A DNA stretch of 5,124 nucleotides from a bacterium (GCA_021791455.1 JAJYWM010000385.1:1-5124); one strand, 5' to 3'. Numbered from the stretch's first letter, positions 1 to 5,124 are shown. Notes: generated from the letters alone by a model not told the origin. A program made the numbers and translations.

Positions 1-955
1 TGAGCTCCATGATGCAACGGTTGGCGTTCTGGGCGGTGAGCTCGGCCGGGTCGTTGGCGGGCGCGACCTCCACGACGTCCATCGCCACGACCGGGGTGTG
101 CAGCGCCACCTGACGGATCGCGCGCAGCAGGTCCGCAGGGTCCATCCCGCCTGGCTCGGGGGTGCCGGTCCCGGGGGCGAACCCGGGGTCGAGGACGTCG
201 ATGTCGACCGAGATGTAGATCAACTCGGGGCCATCCATCGCCTCGGCCACCGCGCGCCGGACTACCTCCGCGACCCCGAGCCGCCAGATCTCCTCCATCA
301 GGTGCCAGCGCAGCCCCTGCTCCCGCATCCAGTCGAAGACCTCCTTGGGCGGCCAGTAGCCGCGCAGGCCGATCTGGACGAAGTTGCGGCCCGGAACCGC
401 GCCCGACTCCACCAGCCGTCGCATCGGGGTGCCGTGCGATAGGGGGTTCCCGAAGCTCTCCGCCGCGGTGTCAGCGTGCGCGTCGAAGTGGACTATCCCG
501 AGCTTGCCGCGGCCGACTGCGTCCGCGACCGCGGTCGCCGATGGCAGGGTGATGGAGTGGTCGCCCCCGATCACGACCGGGATGATGTCGCGACCCGCCA
601 CCTGGCTCACCCGCTCGTAGATCGCTCGATGTGACTCCACGGTCTGTCCGGGTGGGCACACCGCGTCGCCGTAATCGACCACGGTCAGCTCCTCGAACGG
701 AGCGACCTCCAAGTCCAGGTGCCACTCGGGGATCTGGTAGTTGGCGATCCTGACCGCCCGGGGCCCGAACCGGGCGCCGGGCCGGTACGTGGTCGCGTCA
801 TCGAACGGGGCGCCCACGATGGCGATGTCCGGACGCCACTGGTCGAGCTCCGCCTCCTCGGAGATACCGATCACCTTGGAGAAAGTGGTCGGCCCCAGAT
901 ATGCGGGGCCGTCCATCTCAGCCCTGAGGTGCGGAGGAATTTGAGGCCTGGTCAT
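1..955 (-). CDS. speB: Agmatinase / ureohydrolase family enzyme (3' end cut by window edge)
   Basis: This is a manganese-dependent ureohydrolase of the arginase/agmatinase family, expected to be cytoplasmic and to hydrolyse agmatine or a related guanidino compound to urea plus an amine. The 318 codons visible are uninterrupted. The family motifs appear in order: GAPFDDATTYRPGARFGP near residues 48-65, GGDHSI at 130-135, FDAHADT at 157-163, SHGTP at 173-177 and SVDIDVLDPG at 249-258. All six metal ligands expected for the family are present: H133, D158, H160, D162, D251 and D253. The GLRGYWP segment (196-202) and the TGTPEPGG segment (263-270) resemble Streptomyces-type agmatinases. The ATG is supported by AAAGGAG six bases upstream. 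Little is missing, since the family is usually about 320-350 residues. Substrate is inferred: guanidinobutyrase or another guanidino-acid ureohydrolase cannot be excluded. A marR gene lies 270 bp upstream on the same strand. Confidence 0.93.
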   Translation of the reverse strand, partial: MTRPQIPPHLRAEMDGPAYLGPTTFSKVIGISEEAELDQWRPDIAIVGAPFDDATTYRPGARFGPRAVRIANYQIPEWHLDLEVAPFEELTVVDYGDAVCPPGQTVESHRAIYERVSQVAGRDIIPVVIGGDHSITLPSATAVADAVGRGKLGIVHFDAHADTAAESFGNPLSHGTPMRRLVESGAVPGRNFVQIGLRGYWPPKEVFDWMREQGLRWHLMEEIWRLGVAEVVRRAVAEAMDGPELIYISVDIDVLDPGFAPGTGTPEPGGMDPADLLRAIRQVALHTPVVAMDVVEVAPANDPAELTAQNANRCIMEL

Positions 956-961
956 CAGCTA

Positions 962-968
962 CTCCTTT
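962..968 (-). promoter_or_regulatory. Ribosome binding site of the agmatinase gene
   Basis: AAAGGAG on the minus strand lies six bases before the ATG at 953-955. It is a near-perfect Shine-Dalgarno sequence at good spacing and fixes this start. The gene can therefore be translated independently of the marR gene upstream. Confidence 0.8.
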
Positions 969-1225
969 GCGGCGGCCGGGACGCCGAGCGGCGCCTGCCG
1001 GGGGCCCGATGGTCAACACCCGGCCGCCCATTATCGTGACATTGAACAGGAGCCGGAGGACGCCGGCCAGGTGGCCTTTGCCTCGACTTCGCCACCAGAC
1101 CGGGACAGCTCACCCCGGCAGCGCCACCCGCGCCCCAGCGCCAGCTCGAGGATGCAGGGAGCGCGGTCCACCTCCCGGGCCATTTCCATAGGACCCTGCG
1201 GCTCACGGTTCCGACAGCAGTTTGA

Positions 1226-1726
1226 TTAGGCCTGATCTGCGGGTGGGGCTGGTTCCAGCCCCTCTACCCGCACCCTGCCGTCGATCCCCAGATAGACCGA
1301 CATGATCCGCTCCAGCAGACTCTCGAAGGCGGCGGGGTCCCACCCCTCGACCAGGGCCCGCATCCGCTGGCGATGGCTGAGCGCTATTCGCTCAACCACC
1401 TCCCAACCCGCCGGGGTGAGCCGCAGAGTCACCCGCCGGCGGTCATGGCCCGTCGGACAACGCTCGACCAGCCCTGCCTCCGCCAGTCCACGTGCCAGAA
1501 CCGAGGTGTGCGCGCGGCTGCTGGCCAGCTGGTCCACCAACTCCTGCTCGGCCAGACCCGAAGGCCCGGCGCCACCCAGCACCAGGACCGCGTGGTAGCT
1601 CATCGGGGTGAGCCCGAATTCGGCTGCACTCGCGTCCAGCGCGGTCAGGGCCCGCCGGAATATGTAGCGCAGCTGGCTGCGGAACGCAAGCTGCTCAACC
1701 AACCCCGGGTCCACGACCGGGAGCAT
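1226..1726 (-). CDS. MarR-family winged helix-turn-helix transcriptional regulator
   Basis: A 166-residue protein of normal MarR length, expected to bind DNA as a homodimer and often to act as a ligand-released repressor. The N-terminal dimerisation helix covers about residues 8-35. The winged helix covers about 40-107: the LTPMSYHAVLVL helix (39-50), a recognition helix around SRAHTSVLARGLAEAGLVER (70-89), then the wing with the classic DRRR (95-98) and LRLTPAG (101-107). A C-terminal helix (108-146) completes the dimer interface, and the last 20 residues look disordered. The ATG is chosen because it gives a typical N-terminus, but no clear Shine-Dalgarno precedes it. A GTG at codon 5 is an alternative. 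It starts 41 bp after the L,D-transpeptidase stop, suggesting co-transcription, and the agmatinase gene lies 270 bp downstream. Ligand and targets cannot be read from sequence. Confidence 0.92.
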   Translation of the reverse strand: MLPVVDPGLVEQLAFRSQLRYIFRRALTALDASAAEFGLTPMSYHAVLVLGGAGPSGLAEQELVDQLASSRAHTSVLARGLAEAGLVERCPTGHDRRRVTLRLTPAGWEVVERIALSHRQRMRALVEGWDPAAFESLLERIMSVYLGIDGRVRVEGLEPAPPADQA

Positions 1727-1734
1727 CGGCGGAG

Positions 1735-1766
1735 GCTCGGGCCGCTCGGCCGGATTCCGGGCTCGG
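1735..1766 (-). repeat. Three CCGAGC copies around a CCGGAATCCGG palindrome
   Basis: Most of the 41-bp spacer between the L,D-transpeptidase stop and the marR start is repetitive. CCGAGC (minus strand) occurs at 1761-1766, 1744-1749 and 1735-1740, with the palindrome CCGGAATCCGG at 1750-1760 between the first two. Transcribed, it could fold into small hairpins just before marR. It could also be a binding site, or simply GC-rich coincidence. Confidence 0.35.
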
Positions 1767-1767
1767 C

Positions 1768-3132
1768 TCAGTTGGCGACCACCACGGTGGTTCCCATCGG
1801 CGTCCAGGAGTAGGCCCAGGCCATCACCGACCCCGGCGTTTGCACACAGCCGTGGCTAGCGTCCGGGCCGTTCTGCGATCCGGGCCCGTATACCGAGGTC
1901 GGCTCCCACGGCGCGTCATGGATGTAGTACCCCCCCTGATCGAACTCCATCACCCAGTTGACCGGGCTGGTCGGGTACCAGAACGGCGACCCGGGTGGCC
2001 AGGGGGAGATGAACACGTACGGTGACTGCTTGTCGAAGATGTGAAACGTCCCGGTGGGGGTGCGCAGCAGGGCTCGGCCGGTGGTCACCGGGGTCGCCTT
2101 GACCGCGCAGCCGTTGTCGTAGAAGACCATCTCCTGAAGCGAGAGCGAGATGTAGATGGACTTGCCGGGGATGGTGGTGTGGCCGCACTGATCCGCGTTC
2201 AAGCTCGCCTGCGCCTGCTGCTGCAGCGAGTCCAGGGTCTTCTGCACCGCCACCAGCTGGGCGGCGGTCTGCGCCGCGTCGAGCGCCGTCTGCGAACCTT
2301 GGTACGAACTCAGGAAGGAGGCAGCACCAGGGGTCTGCTCCGCACCCGCCTGGTCCACCAGGTCCATGACTGAAAGCGACTGCGATACCAGCTGATTGTT
2401 CAACCCTATCTCGGCCTTCAGCTGGGCGATCTGGGAGGACAGGGCGGCCGACTGGCTGGCCCCGGTCTGGCCCGACGCCAGCGCCTGGCGCAGGGCCGCG
2501 GCATCCTGGGGAACCTCCAGCGCGGAGAGGTTGTCGCTCTTGGCGATCGACTCCAGGCTCGCGGCCTCCTGCAGGATCCCGCCATTGGCGACCGACACGT
2601 TGGCGGCCGCCTTGGCCTGAGCCGCCTTCACCTCGGACTTGACCTGGGTCAACTGCAGCTCGATCTCCGAAACCAGCGACTCCAGCGAGCCGGGGGTGTC
2701 GGCCGAGCTCAACTTGGCCGACCACGCCTTCTCCTGTCTGGAGCTGGGGTCGGCGAGCCAGGCTGAGTTCCCGGAGAGGTAGCGCTGGTAATCGGTGAGA
2801 TATGTCTGCGCCTCTTGGCGAGCCCGCACCAGCGAGCTGTCCCACTCCCTGGTCGCGGCCTGCCGCACCCGGTCCAGCTGCTGCGAGGGGTTGTTGATCA
2901 GGAAGGTGGGGGACCACCAGCGACCGGTGTCGACGCCGTCCAGCTCGGTCTTGAGAGTGGCCGCCTCCGAAGTCGGCAGCCCCTGACTCTGATAGAGGGC
3001 GATCTGCCGAGCCAGCGCCTGCTTCTGCCGCTGCAGGCTGGACGAACCGTGATAGGCGAGCCCAAGGTCGGCCCCCGCCACCAGGACCACGACCACCCCC
3101 AACCCCAACACCGCCCGACCAGTTGCCCGCAT
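1768..3132 (-). CDS. L,D-transpeptidase (YkuD domain) with N-terminal signal/anchor and long coiled-coil region
   Basis: A 454-residue exported protein. L,D-transpeptidases form 3-3 peptidoglycan cross-links or attach proteins to the wall outside the membrane, using a catalytic cysteine. Residues 2-6 contain two arginines, followed by a hydrophobic stretch (about 7-21) ending in AGA, so it is either a cleaved signal peptide or a membrane anchor. Residues about 30-310 are rich in Q, A, S, L and E and look largely helical or coiled coil, without a recognisable LysM or peptidoglycan-binding repeat. The YkuD domain fills about 323-453: SIYISLSLQEMVFYDNG (325-341), VTTGRALLRTPTGTFHIF (349-366), conserved YYIHD with H405, and SHGCVQTP (426-433) with catalytic C429. 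The usual residue after SHGCV is R or N, and here it is Q431. The H405 to S426 gap is slightly longer than the usual 14-17 residues. The ATG has AAGGAG five bases upstream. Exact physiological role is inferred. Confidence 0.9.
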   Translation of the reverse strand: MRATGRAVLGLGVVVVLVAGADLGLAYHGSSSLQRQKQALARQIALYQSQGLPTSEAATLKTELDGVDTGRWWSPTFLINNPSQQLDRVRQAATREWDSSLVRARQEAQTYLTDYQRYLSGNSAWLADPSSRQEKAWSAKLSSADTPGSLESLVSEIELQLTQVKSEVKAAQAKAAANVSVANGGILQEAASLESIAKSDNLSALEVPQDAAALRQALASGQTGASQSAALSSQIAQLKAEIGLNNQLVSQSLSVMDLVDQAGAEQTPGAASFLSSYQGSQTALDAAQTAAQLVAVQKTLDSLQQQAQASLNADQCGHTTIPGKSIYISLSLQEMVFYDNGCAVKATPVTTGRALLRTPTGTFHIFDKQSPYVFISPWPPGSPFWYPTSPVNWVMEFDQGGYYIHDAPWEPTSVYGPGSQNGPDASHGCVQTPGSVMAWAYSWTPMGTTVVVAN

Positions 3133-3137
3133 CGCCT

Positions 3138-3143
3138 CTCCTT
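3138..3143 (-). promoter_or_regulatory. Ribosome binding site of the L,D-transpeptidase gene
   Basis: AAGGAG on the minus strand is five bases before the ATG at 3130-3132. It places that ATG as the true start, directly ahead of the arginine-plus-hydrophobic export signal. Confidence 0.75.
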
Positions 3144-3226
3144 ATGCTGTGGCTGGGTGTGCCGCTTGACGGCCTCCCCGTTCTGTAACTCCCGAGGCGC
3201 TCACCGGGTAACGCCGACGCGCAATC

Positions 3227-4006
3227 TCAGATCGCACCGAGCCGCTCCAGCTCGGCCGCGAGTCCGCCTCGGCGACTCTCATCCACCCGTCCCAGGTACC
3301 GGCCGGCCCACCGGTTGGTGCTCTCCTCGATCTGATCTCGCAGGGCCCGGCCGACGTCGGTGATGGTCCCGCTCTGAGTGAGGAGCCCGCGCTCCCGTAG
3401 CGAGGCCTGGGCCTCCCCGACCGCCTCTTCACCCCACCTGAACGCGCCTGAGAGCACCGTGAGGTCACCCCCACGCCACGCCTGGGTCAGCACCATGAGT
3501 TGTAGAGGCGCCAGCTGCGCCTCCCGTGCCGCCTCGTAGTGGCCGTGGGCCCTGTCCTCGCGGAGGACCATGGCATCCCGAACCGCGTCCCCGTGATCGT
3601 CGCCACTTCGATGCCAGCGCGCCCAGCTGCTCACCAGCGCGCCCTGCGCCTCGACCAGGTCGGCCAGCTCGCGAAGGGCGGCGGTCGGAGCCTGGGGCGC
3701 CAGCCGAGCCAGGGCGCGGCCCGCCGCGTTGAGTGCCGCGTCGACATATTCCGGTGGGTTCAGCCGCTCACACCGGGGCCGCAGGTGCTCGATCAGAGAG
3801 CTAGGAACGATGAAAACCTCGTCCGCCCAGCGCTGTGGGGGGATCACCCCCATGCGGCTCGTGAGGTAGTGCGGGAACCCCATGGTGTGTCGGTCCTCGA
3901 CCAGCGCGAGCACCTCCGGCTCCTGCCGCATGAAGAGCCACATCAGGTGGCAGACCCGATCGGCCGCTCGGGCCGCAGCCGACAGGAGCGGTTCGGCCTC
4001 GCTCAT
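3227..4006 (-). CDS. SCO6745/SalK-like family protein (helical with winged-helix-like C-terminus), function unknown
   Basis: A 259-residue soluble protein with no signal peptide or membrane segment. Its layout matches my memory of the actinobacterial SCO6745 (SalK-like) family, whose biochemical role is not established. The N-terminal half is helical: AARAADRVCHLMWLF at 11-25, then PHYLTSRMGVIPPQRWADEV at 45-64. The diagnostic block LREDRAHGHYEAA (148-160) corresponds to the LREHRGDGHVAAL-type motif of the family. The C-terminal part resembles a winged helix: WGEEAVGEAQASLRERGLLT (191-210), then TDVGRALRDQIEESTNR (216-232). The frame stays open 35 codons further upstream. I chose the ATG at 4004-4006 because GGAG lies four bases before it, it overlaps the preceding gene's stop as ATGA, and the extra upstream residues are an arginine/proline-rich shadow of the repair gene. 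The overlap implies translational coupling. Family assignment is from recognised motifs, not a search. Confidence 0.8.
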   Translation of the reverse strand: MSEAEPLLSAAARAADRVCHLMWLFMRQEPEVLALVEDRHTMGFPHYLTSRMGVIPPQRWADEVFIVPSSLIEHLRPRCERLNPPEYVDAALNAAGRALARLAPQAPTAALRELADLVEAQGALVSSWARWHRSGDDHGDAVRDAMVLREDRAHGHYEAAREAQLAPLQLMVLTQAWRGGDLTVLSGAFRWGEEAVGEAQASLRERGLLTQSGTITDVGRALRDQIEESTNRWAGRYLGRVDESRRGGLAAELERLGAI

Positions 4007-4571
4007 GCCGCTCCGTGCTTCAGGCTTCTCTTGTAGGCGCGGTACTGGAGAAGTCCCCCGTGGTCCGCGACATCGCCCAGAGTGGGAAGGTCTGGCACCA
4101 AGATCGCCCATCCCTTGGGTTTTACCCTCGGGTGCTTGGCCAGCACGGCGAGCATGGTCATGGCCTTCATCGACCCGACCCCGGCAGACATCCCAGCCTC
4201 CGGATCAGGTCCTCGGCATCGGCCGCACCCTCCCAGAGTCGCTCTGGGCGGCCGTGGTAGTTCTTGACCAACACTTGGCAGAGCTGCAACACCCGGGAGG
4301 ACATCATCCTGGGGAGCCGATGGAGCGCCGGCGGCTGGGCGAACGCCCTCTCCACCGAGGTCGGATCGGCGGCCAGTAGGCCCTCCGGGGTCATGGTCCC
4401 CAGCCTCTCCAGCGACTTCGCGGGCGCCGAGAAAGCCCGTTCCAGGGGCACCTGCTGGTCGATCACAAAGCCCAGCAGGAGCGCCATGGGCCCGGCAACC
4501 AATAGCCGATCGGCCACCGGGGCATCGGTGAACGGAAGTGCCTTGACGGCAGCAGCGGGGAAACCTGGCAC
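4003..4571 (-). pseudogene. HhH-GPD-type base excision DNA repair protein, broken by a one-base frameshift
   Basis: Two overlapping frames together encode one protein like the actinobacterial HhH-GPD family of about 190 residues, thought to be DNA glycosylases of base excision repair. The first frame (GTG at 4569-4571) gives PVADRLLVAGPMALLLGFVI then DQQVPLERAF, PALHRLPRMM and QLCQVLVKNYHG, ending RRLGCLPG and then stop at 4167-4169. The second frame resumes with VGSMKAMTMLAVL, then RVKPKGW, GDVADHGG and YRAYKRSLK, ending at the TGA 4003-4005. Adding one G to the GGGG at 4179-4182 restores LPGVGSMKA, the helix-hairpin-helix motif, and a 189-residue protein of normal length. As read, the product loses the second hairpin helix and the C-terminal third. 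The GTG is the first possible start, because a TAA lies four codons upstream, and it has only a weak ribosome site. Sequencing error and real inactivation are both possible. Family identity is strong, but substrate is unknown. Confidence 0.82.
4011..4014 (-). promoter_or_regulatory. Ribosome binding site deciding the start of the SCO6745-like gene
   Basis: GGAG on the minus strand lies four bases before the ATG at 4004-4006, inside the last codons of the upstream repair gene. Together with the ATGA stop/start overlap it favours this ATG over the more upstream in-frame start near 4111. Confidence 0.6.
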
Positions 4572-4602
4572 CGGCCAAGGTTACCTAAGTCGGGTGGCCT
4601 AC

Positions 4603-4648
4603 GGGCGGACGCGCAGGCCCGCCCAGCCCTGCCGCAGCCGGTCTGCGG
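4603..4648 (-). terminator. Tandem GC-rich hairpins after the truncated oxidoreductase gene
   Basis: Two inverted repeats lie in tandem, 27 bases after the TGA at 4675-4677. The first pairs CCGCAG with CTGCGG (4643-4648 with 4632-4637) around a five-base loop. The second pairs GGGCGG with CCGCCC (4619-4624 with 4603-4608) around a ten-base loop. Neither has a U tract, so a classical intrinsic terminator is not shown. U-less hairpins are common in high-GC bacteria, and a chance origin is possible. Confidence 0.35.
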
Positions 4649-4674
4649 GTCATCGGCGACGGGGACGGACGCGA

Positions 4675-4773
4675 TCACACTGCCACGCTGCCGCTGATTT
4701 CCGGCCTGTAGGCCTCCATGATCTCCTCTTGCTGATCGTGCATCAGGTAGACCGCGAACTGATCAACCCCTAG
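4675..4773 (-). pseudogene. 3' remnant of a gene disrupted by the insertion sequence; resembles the C-terminus of an F420-dependent LLM oxidoreductase
   Basis: Directly beyond the end of the transposase lies a short open frame with no start of its own: LGVDQFAVYLMHDQQEE followed by IMEAYRPEISGSVAV and a TGA stop at 4675-4677. The segment LGVDQFAVYLMHD..EE....Y closely resembles, from memory, the last 30-40 residues of LLM-class F420-dependent oxidoreductases (a TIM-barrel flavin/F420 family), which typically end GVDQFAIYLMHD..EETL..YG. The first codons (CTA GGG GTT, Leu-Gly-Val) use the CTAG at 4770-4773, so the frame continues right up to the insertion point. The rest of the gene would lie beyond the right edge, on the far side of the element. 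Only about 32 codons are visible, so the family call is moderate. That it is the tail of a real gene is better supported than its identity. Confidence 0.55.
4770..4773. other. Putative IS701-family target tetramer (CTAG) at the element boundary
   Basis: CTAG sits exactly between the end of the transposase region and the point where the interrupted gene's frame resumes. IS701-family elements are known to insert at and duplicate a four-base YTAR target, which CTAG fits. The partner copy would be beyond the right edge, so duplication is not verified here. Confidence 0.45.
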
Positions 4774-5124
4774 TACTACAACGCTGGTTCGATTGGGTGT
4801 TCACGCAGCCAGCGGCGACGATGGGATGCGGTAGCGGCAGCCTTGCGCCGGTGCTGGTCGCGGAGCCAGATGAGCACGGTGGCCAGACCCCAGTGGACTC
4901 GGGGCAGCACCACCGCCAGGAGCTGGCGAACCTCCGGCACGCTGATAGACCCGGATTTTTTTTCCCCAACTTCGCTGCACCGCCTTCATGAACGCGAGGG
5001 CCAGCAGAGCCAACGTGATGTGGTGGTACCACCCCCGCAGCTTGGTGACTTCGTAGTGGTCGAGTCCAGTTTCACCCTTGGCCAGTTCGAAGTCTTCCTC
5101 GATGGTCCAGCGTAGGCAGCCCGT
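4774..5124 (-). mobile_element. 3' end of an IS701-family insertion sequence (5' part beyond window)
   Basis: The segment contains the C-terminal coding region of an IS701-type DDE transposase and ends next to a CTAG target. The inferred outer end begins TACTACAACGCTGG at 4774 and includes the transposase stop codon (TAG at 4776-4778). That would place the terminal inverted repeat over the end of the gene. The matching left end is outside the window, so the exact boundary and the inverted repeat cannot be confirmed. Confidence 0.65.
4776..5124 (-). pseudogene. IS701-family transposase, C-terminal part, frameshifted at an A8 run
   Basis: The first visible frame reads RWTIEEDFELAKGETGLDHY then EVTKLRGWYHHITLALLALAF and QRSWGKK. 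The spacing R-(3)-E-(6)-K in RWTIEEDFELAK matches the conserved signature carrying the catalytic glutamate of IS4/IS701-type DDE transposases. GLDHYEV..LRGWYHHITLALLALAF is the typical IS701 block after it. At the A8 run (4956-4963) the frame breaks. A different frame carries the expected tail, SISVPEVRQLLAVVL then WLRDQHRRKAAA and SHRRRWLREHPIEPAL, ending at TAG 4776-4778. Seven A residues instead of eight would join the two frames. About 115 codons are visible and the rest lies to the right. The product moves its own element by cut-and-paste, so a frameshift here could make the copy non-functional unless slippage restores the frame. Family call is strong; cause of the shift is unknown. Confidence 0.82.

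Noticed and set aside
955..1206. An 83-codon minus-strand frame filling the marR-agmatinase gap, whose stop overlaps the agmatinase ATG as TGATG
   Set aside because: Its product is an Arg/Pro/Gly-rich string with no recognisable fold, and its GTG start has no convincing ribosome site. The overlap is probably chance because the agmatinase has its own strong site.
956..1225. A guanidine-type riboswitch ahead of the agmatinase gene
   Set aside because: The ureohydrolase context made it worth checking, but I could not find paired hairpins with ACGR loops or any other recognisable guanidine riboswitch core.
1373..1813. Long plus-strand open frames opposite marR and elsewhere (98-442, 3539-4036, 3882-4379)
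   Set aside because: All lie antisense to well-supported genes and have Arg/Pro/Gln-rich, motif-free products, as expected from high-GC codon bias on the opposite strand.
1916..2917. A 333-codon minus-strand frame inside the L,D-transpeptidase gene
   Set aside because: It is the alternative frame of a gene with clear export signal, YkuD motifs and catalytic residues. The product is Gly/Arg/Pro-rich shadow sequence.
3144..3226. A promoter in the gap before the L,D-transpeptidase gene
   Set aside because: Only a short GCCG-TCAAG-CGGC hairpin and a vague AT-richer patch next to the ribosome site are visible. No -35/-10 pair at acceptable spacing was found.
4007..4111. A 35-residue N-terminal extension of the SCO6745-like protein
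   Set aside because: The extension lies over the repair gene in another frame, is Arg/Pro/Gly-rich and lacks homology to the family. The ATG at 4004-4006 has a ribosome site and an ATGA overlap.
4763..5032. A third minus-strand frame through the A8 run that would be reached by -1 ribosomal frameshifting at A AAA AAA
   Set aside because: Beyond the run it gives NPGLSACRRF and a Cys/Ser/Pro-rich string, not the conserved transposase tail. Programmed -1 frameshifting is therefore not supported.

Overview
The window is a high-GC stretch in which every gene I can support lies on the minus strand, so the biology reads from the right edge to the left. The gene families point to a high-GC Gram-positive-like bacterium: an actinobacterial-type HhH-GPD repair protein, a SCO6745/SalK-like protein, an agmatinase close in motif to the Streptomyces type, an IS701-family transposase and a possible F420-dependent LLM oxidoreductase tail. 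The L,D-transpeptidase, as far as I remember the families, also resembles ones from Dormibacterota/Chloroflexota. I would say Actinomycetota or a related high-GC lineage and go no further.

Right end (about 4600-5124). The 3' end of an IS701-family insertion sequence enters from beyond the right edge. Its transposase carries a one-base frameshift at an A8 run. The element appears to end at a CTAG tetramer (4770-4773). Immediately beyond it the reading frame of an unrelated gene resumes for about 30 codons (4675-4773), with motifs like the C-terminus of an F420-dependent LLM oxidoreductase. This looks like a gene disrupted by the element. Two tandem GC-rich hairpins follow its stop codon.

Middle (3227-4571). 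An HhH-GPD DNA-repair-type gene is broken by one missing G inside its helix-hairpin-helix motif. Its natural stop overlaps, as ATGA, the start of a SCO6745/SalK-like gene. The two look like a translationally coupled pair.

Left half (1-3132). A secreted or membrane-anchored L,D-transpeptidase has a long coiled-coil-like N-terminal region and a C-terminal YkuD catalytic domain. A MarR-family regulator follows after 41 bp. After a 270-bp intergenic region comes an agmatinase/ureohydrolase gene that runs off the left edge. The first two could be co-transcribed. The agmatinase has its own strong ribosome binding site and could be either a target of the regulator or independent.

The 270-bp gap (956-1225) holds no convincing gene, only small inverted repeats and a weak -10-like element. 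The plus strand has long open frames, but all are high-GC shadows. I see no CRISPR array, tRNA, rRNA or recognised riboswitch. I found no strong evidence for an undescribed multi-gene system. The most informative items are the IS junction, the two homopolymer frameshifts and the unusual L,D-transpeptidase.
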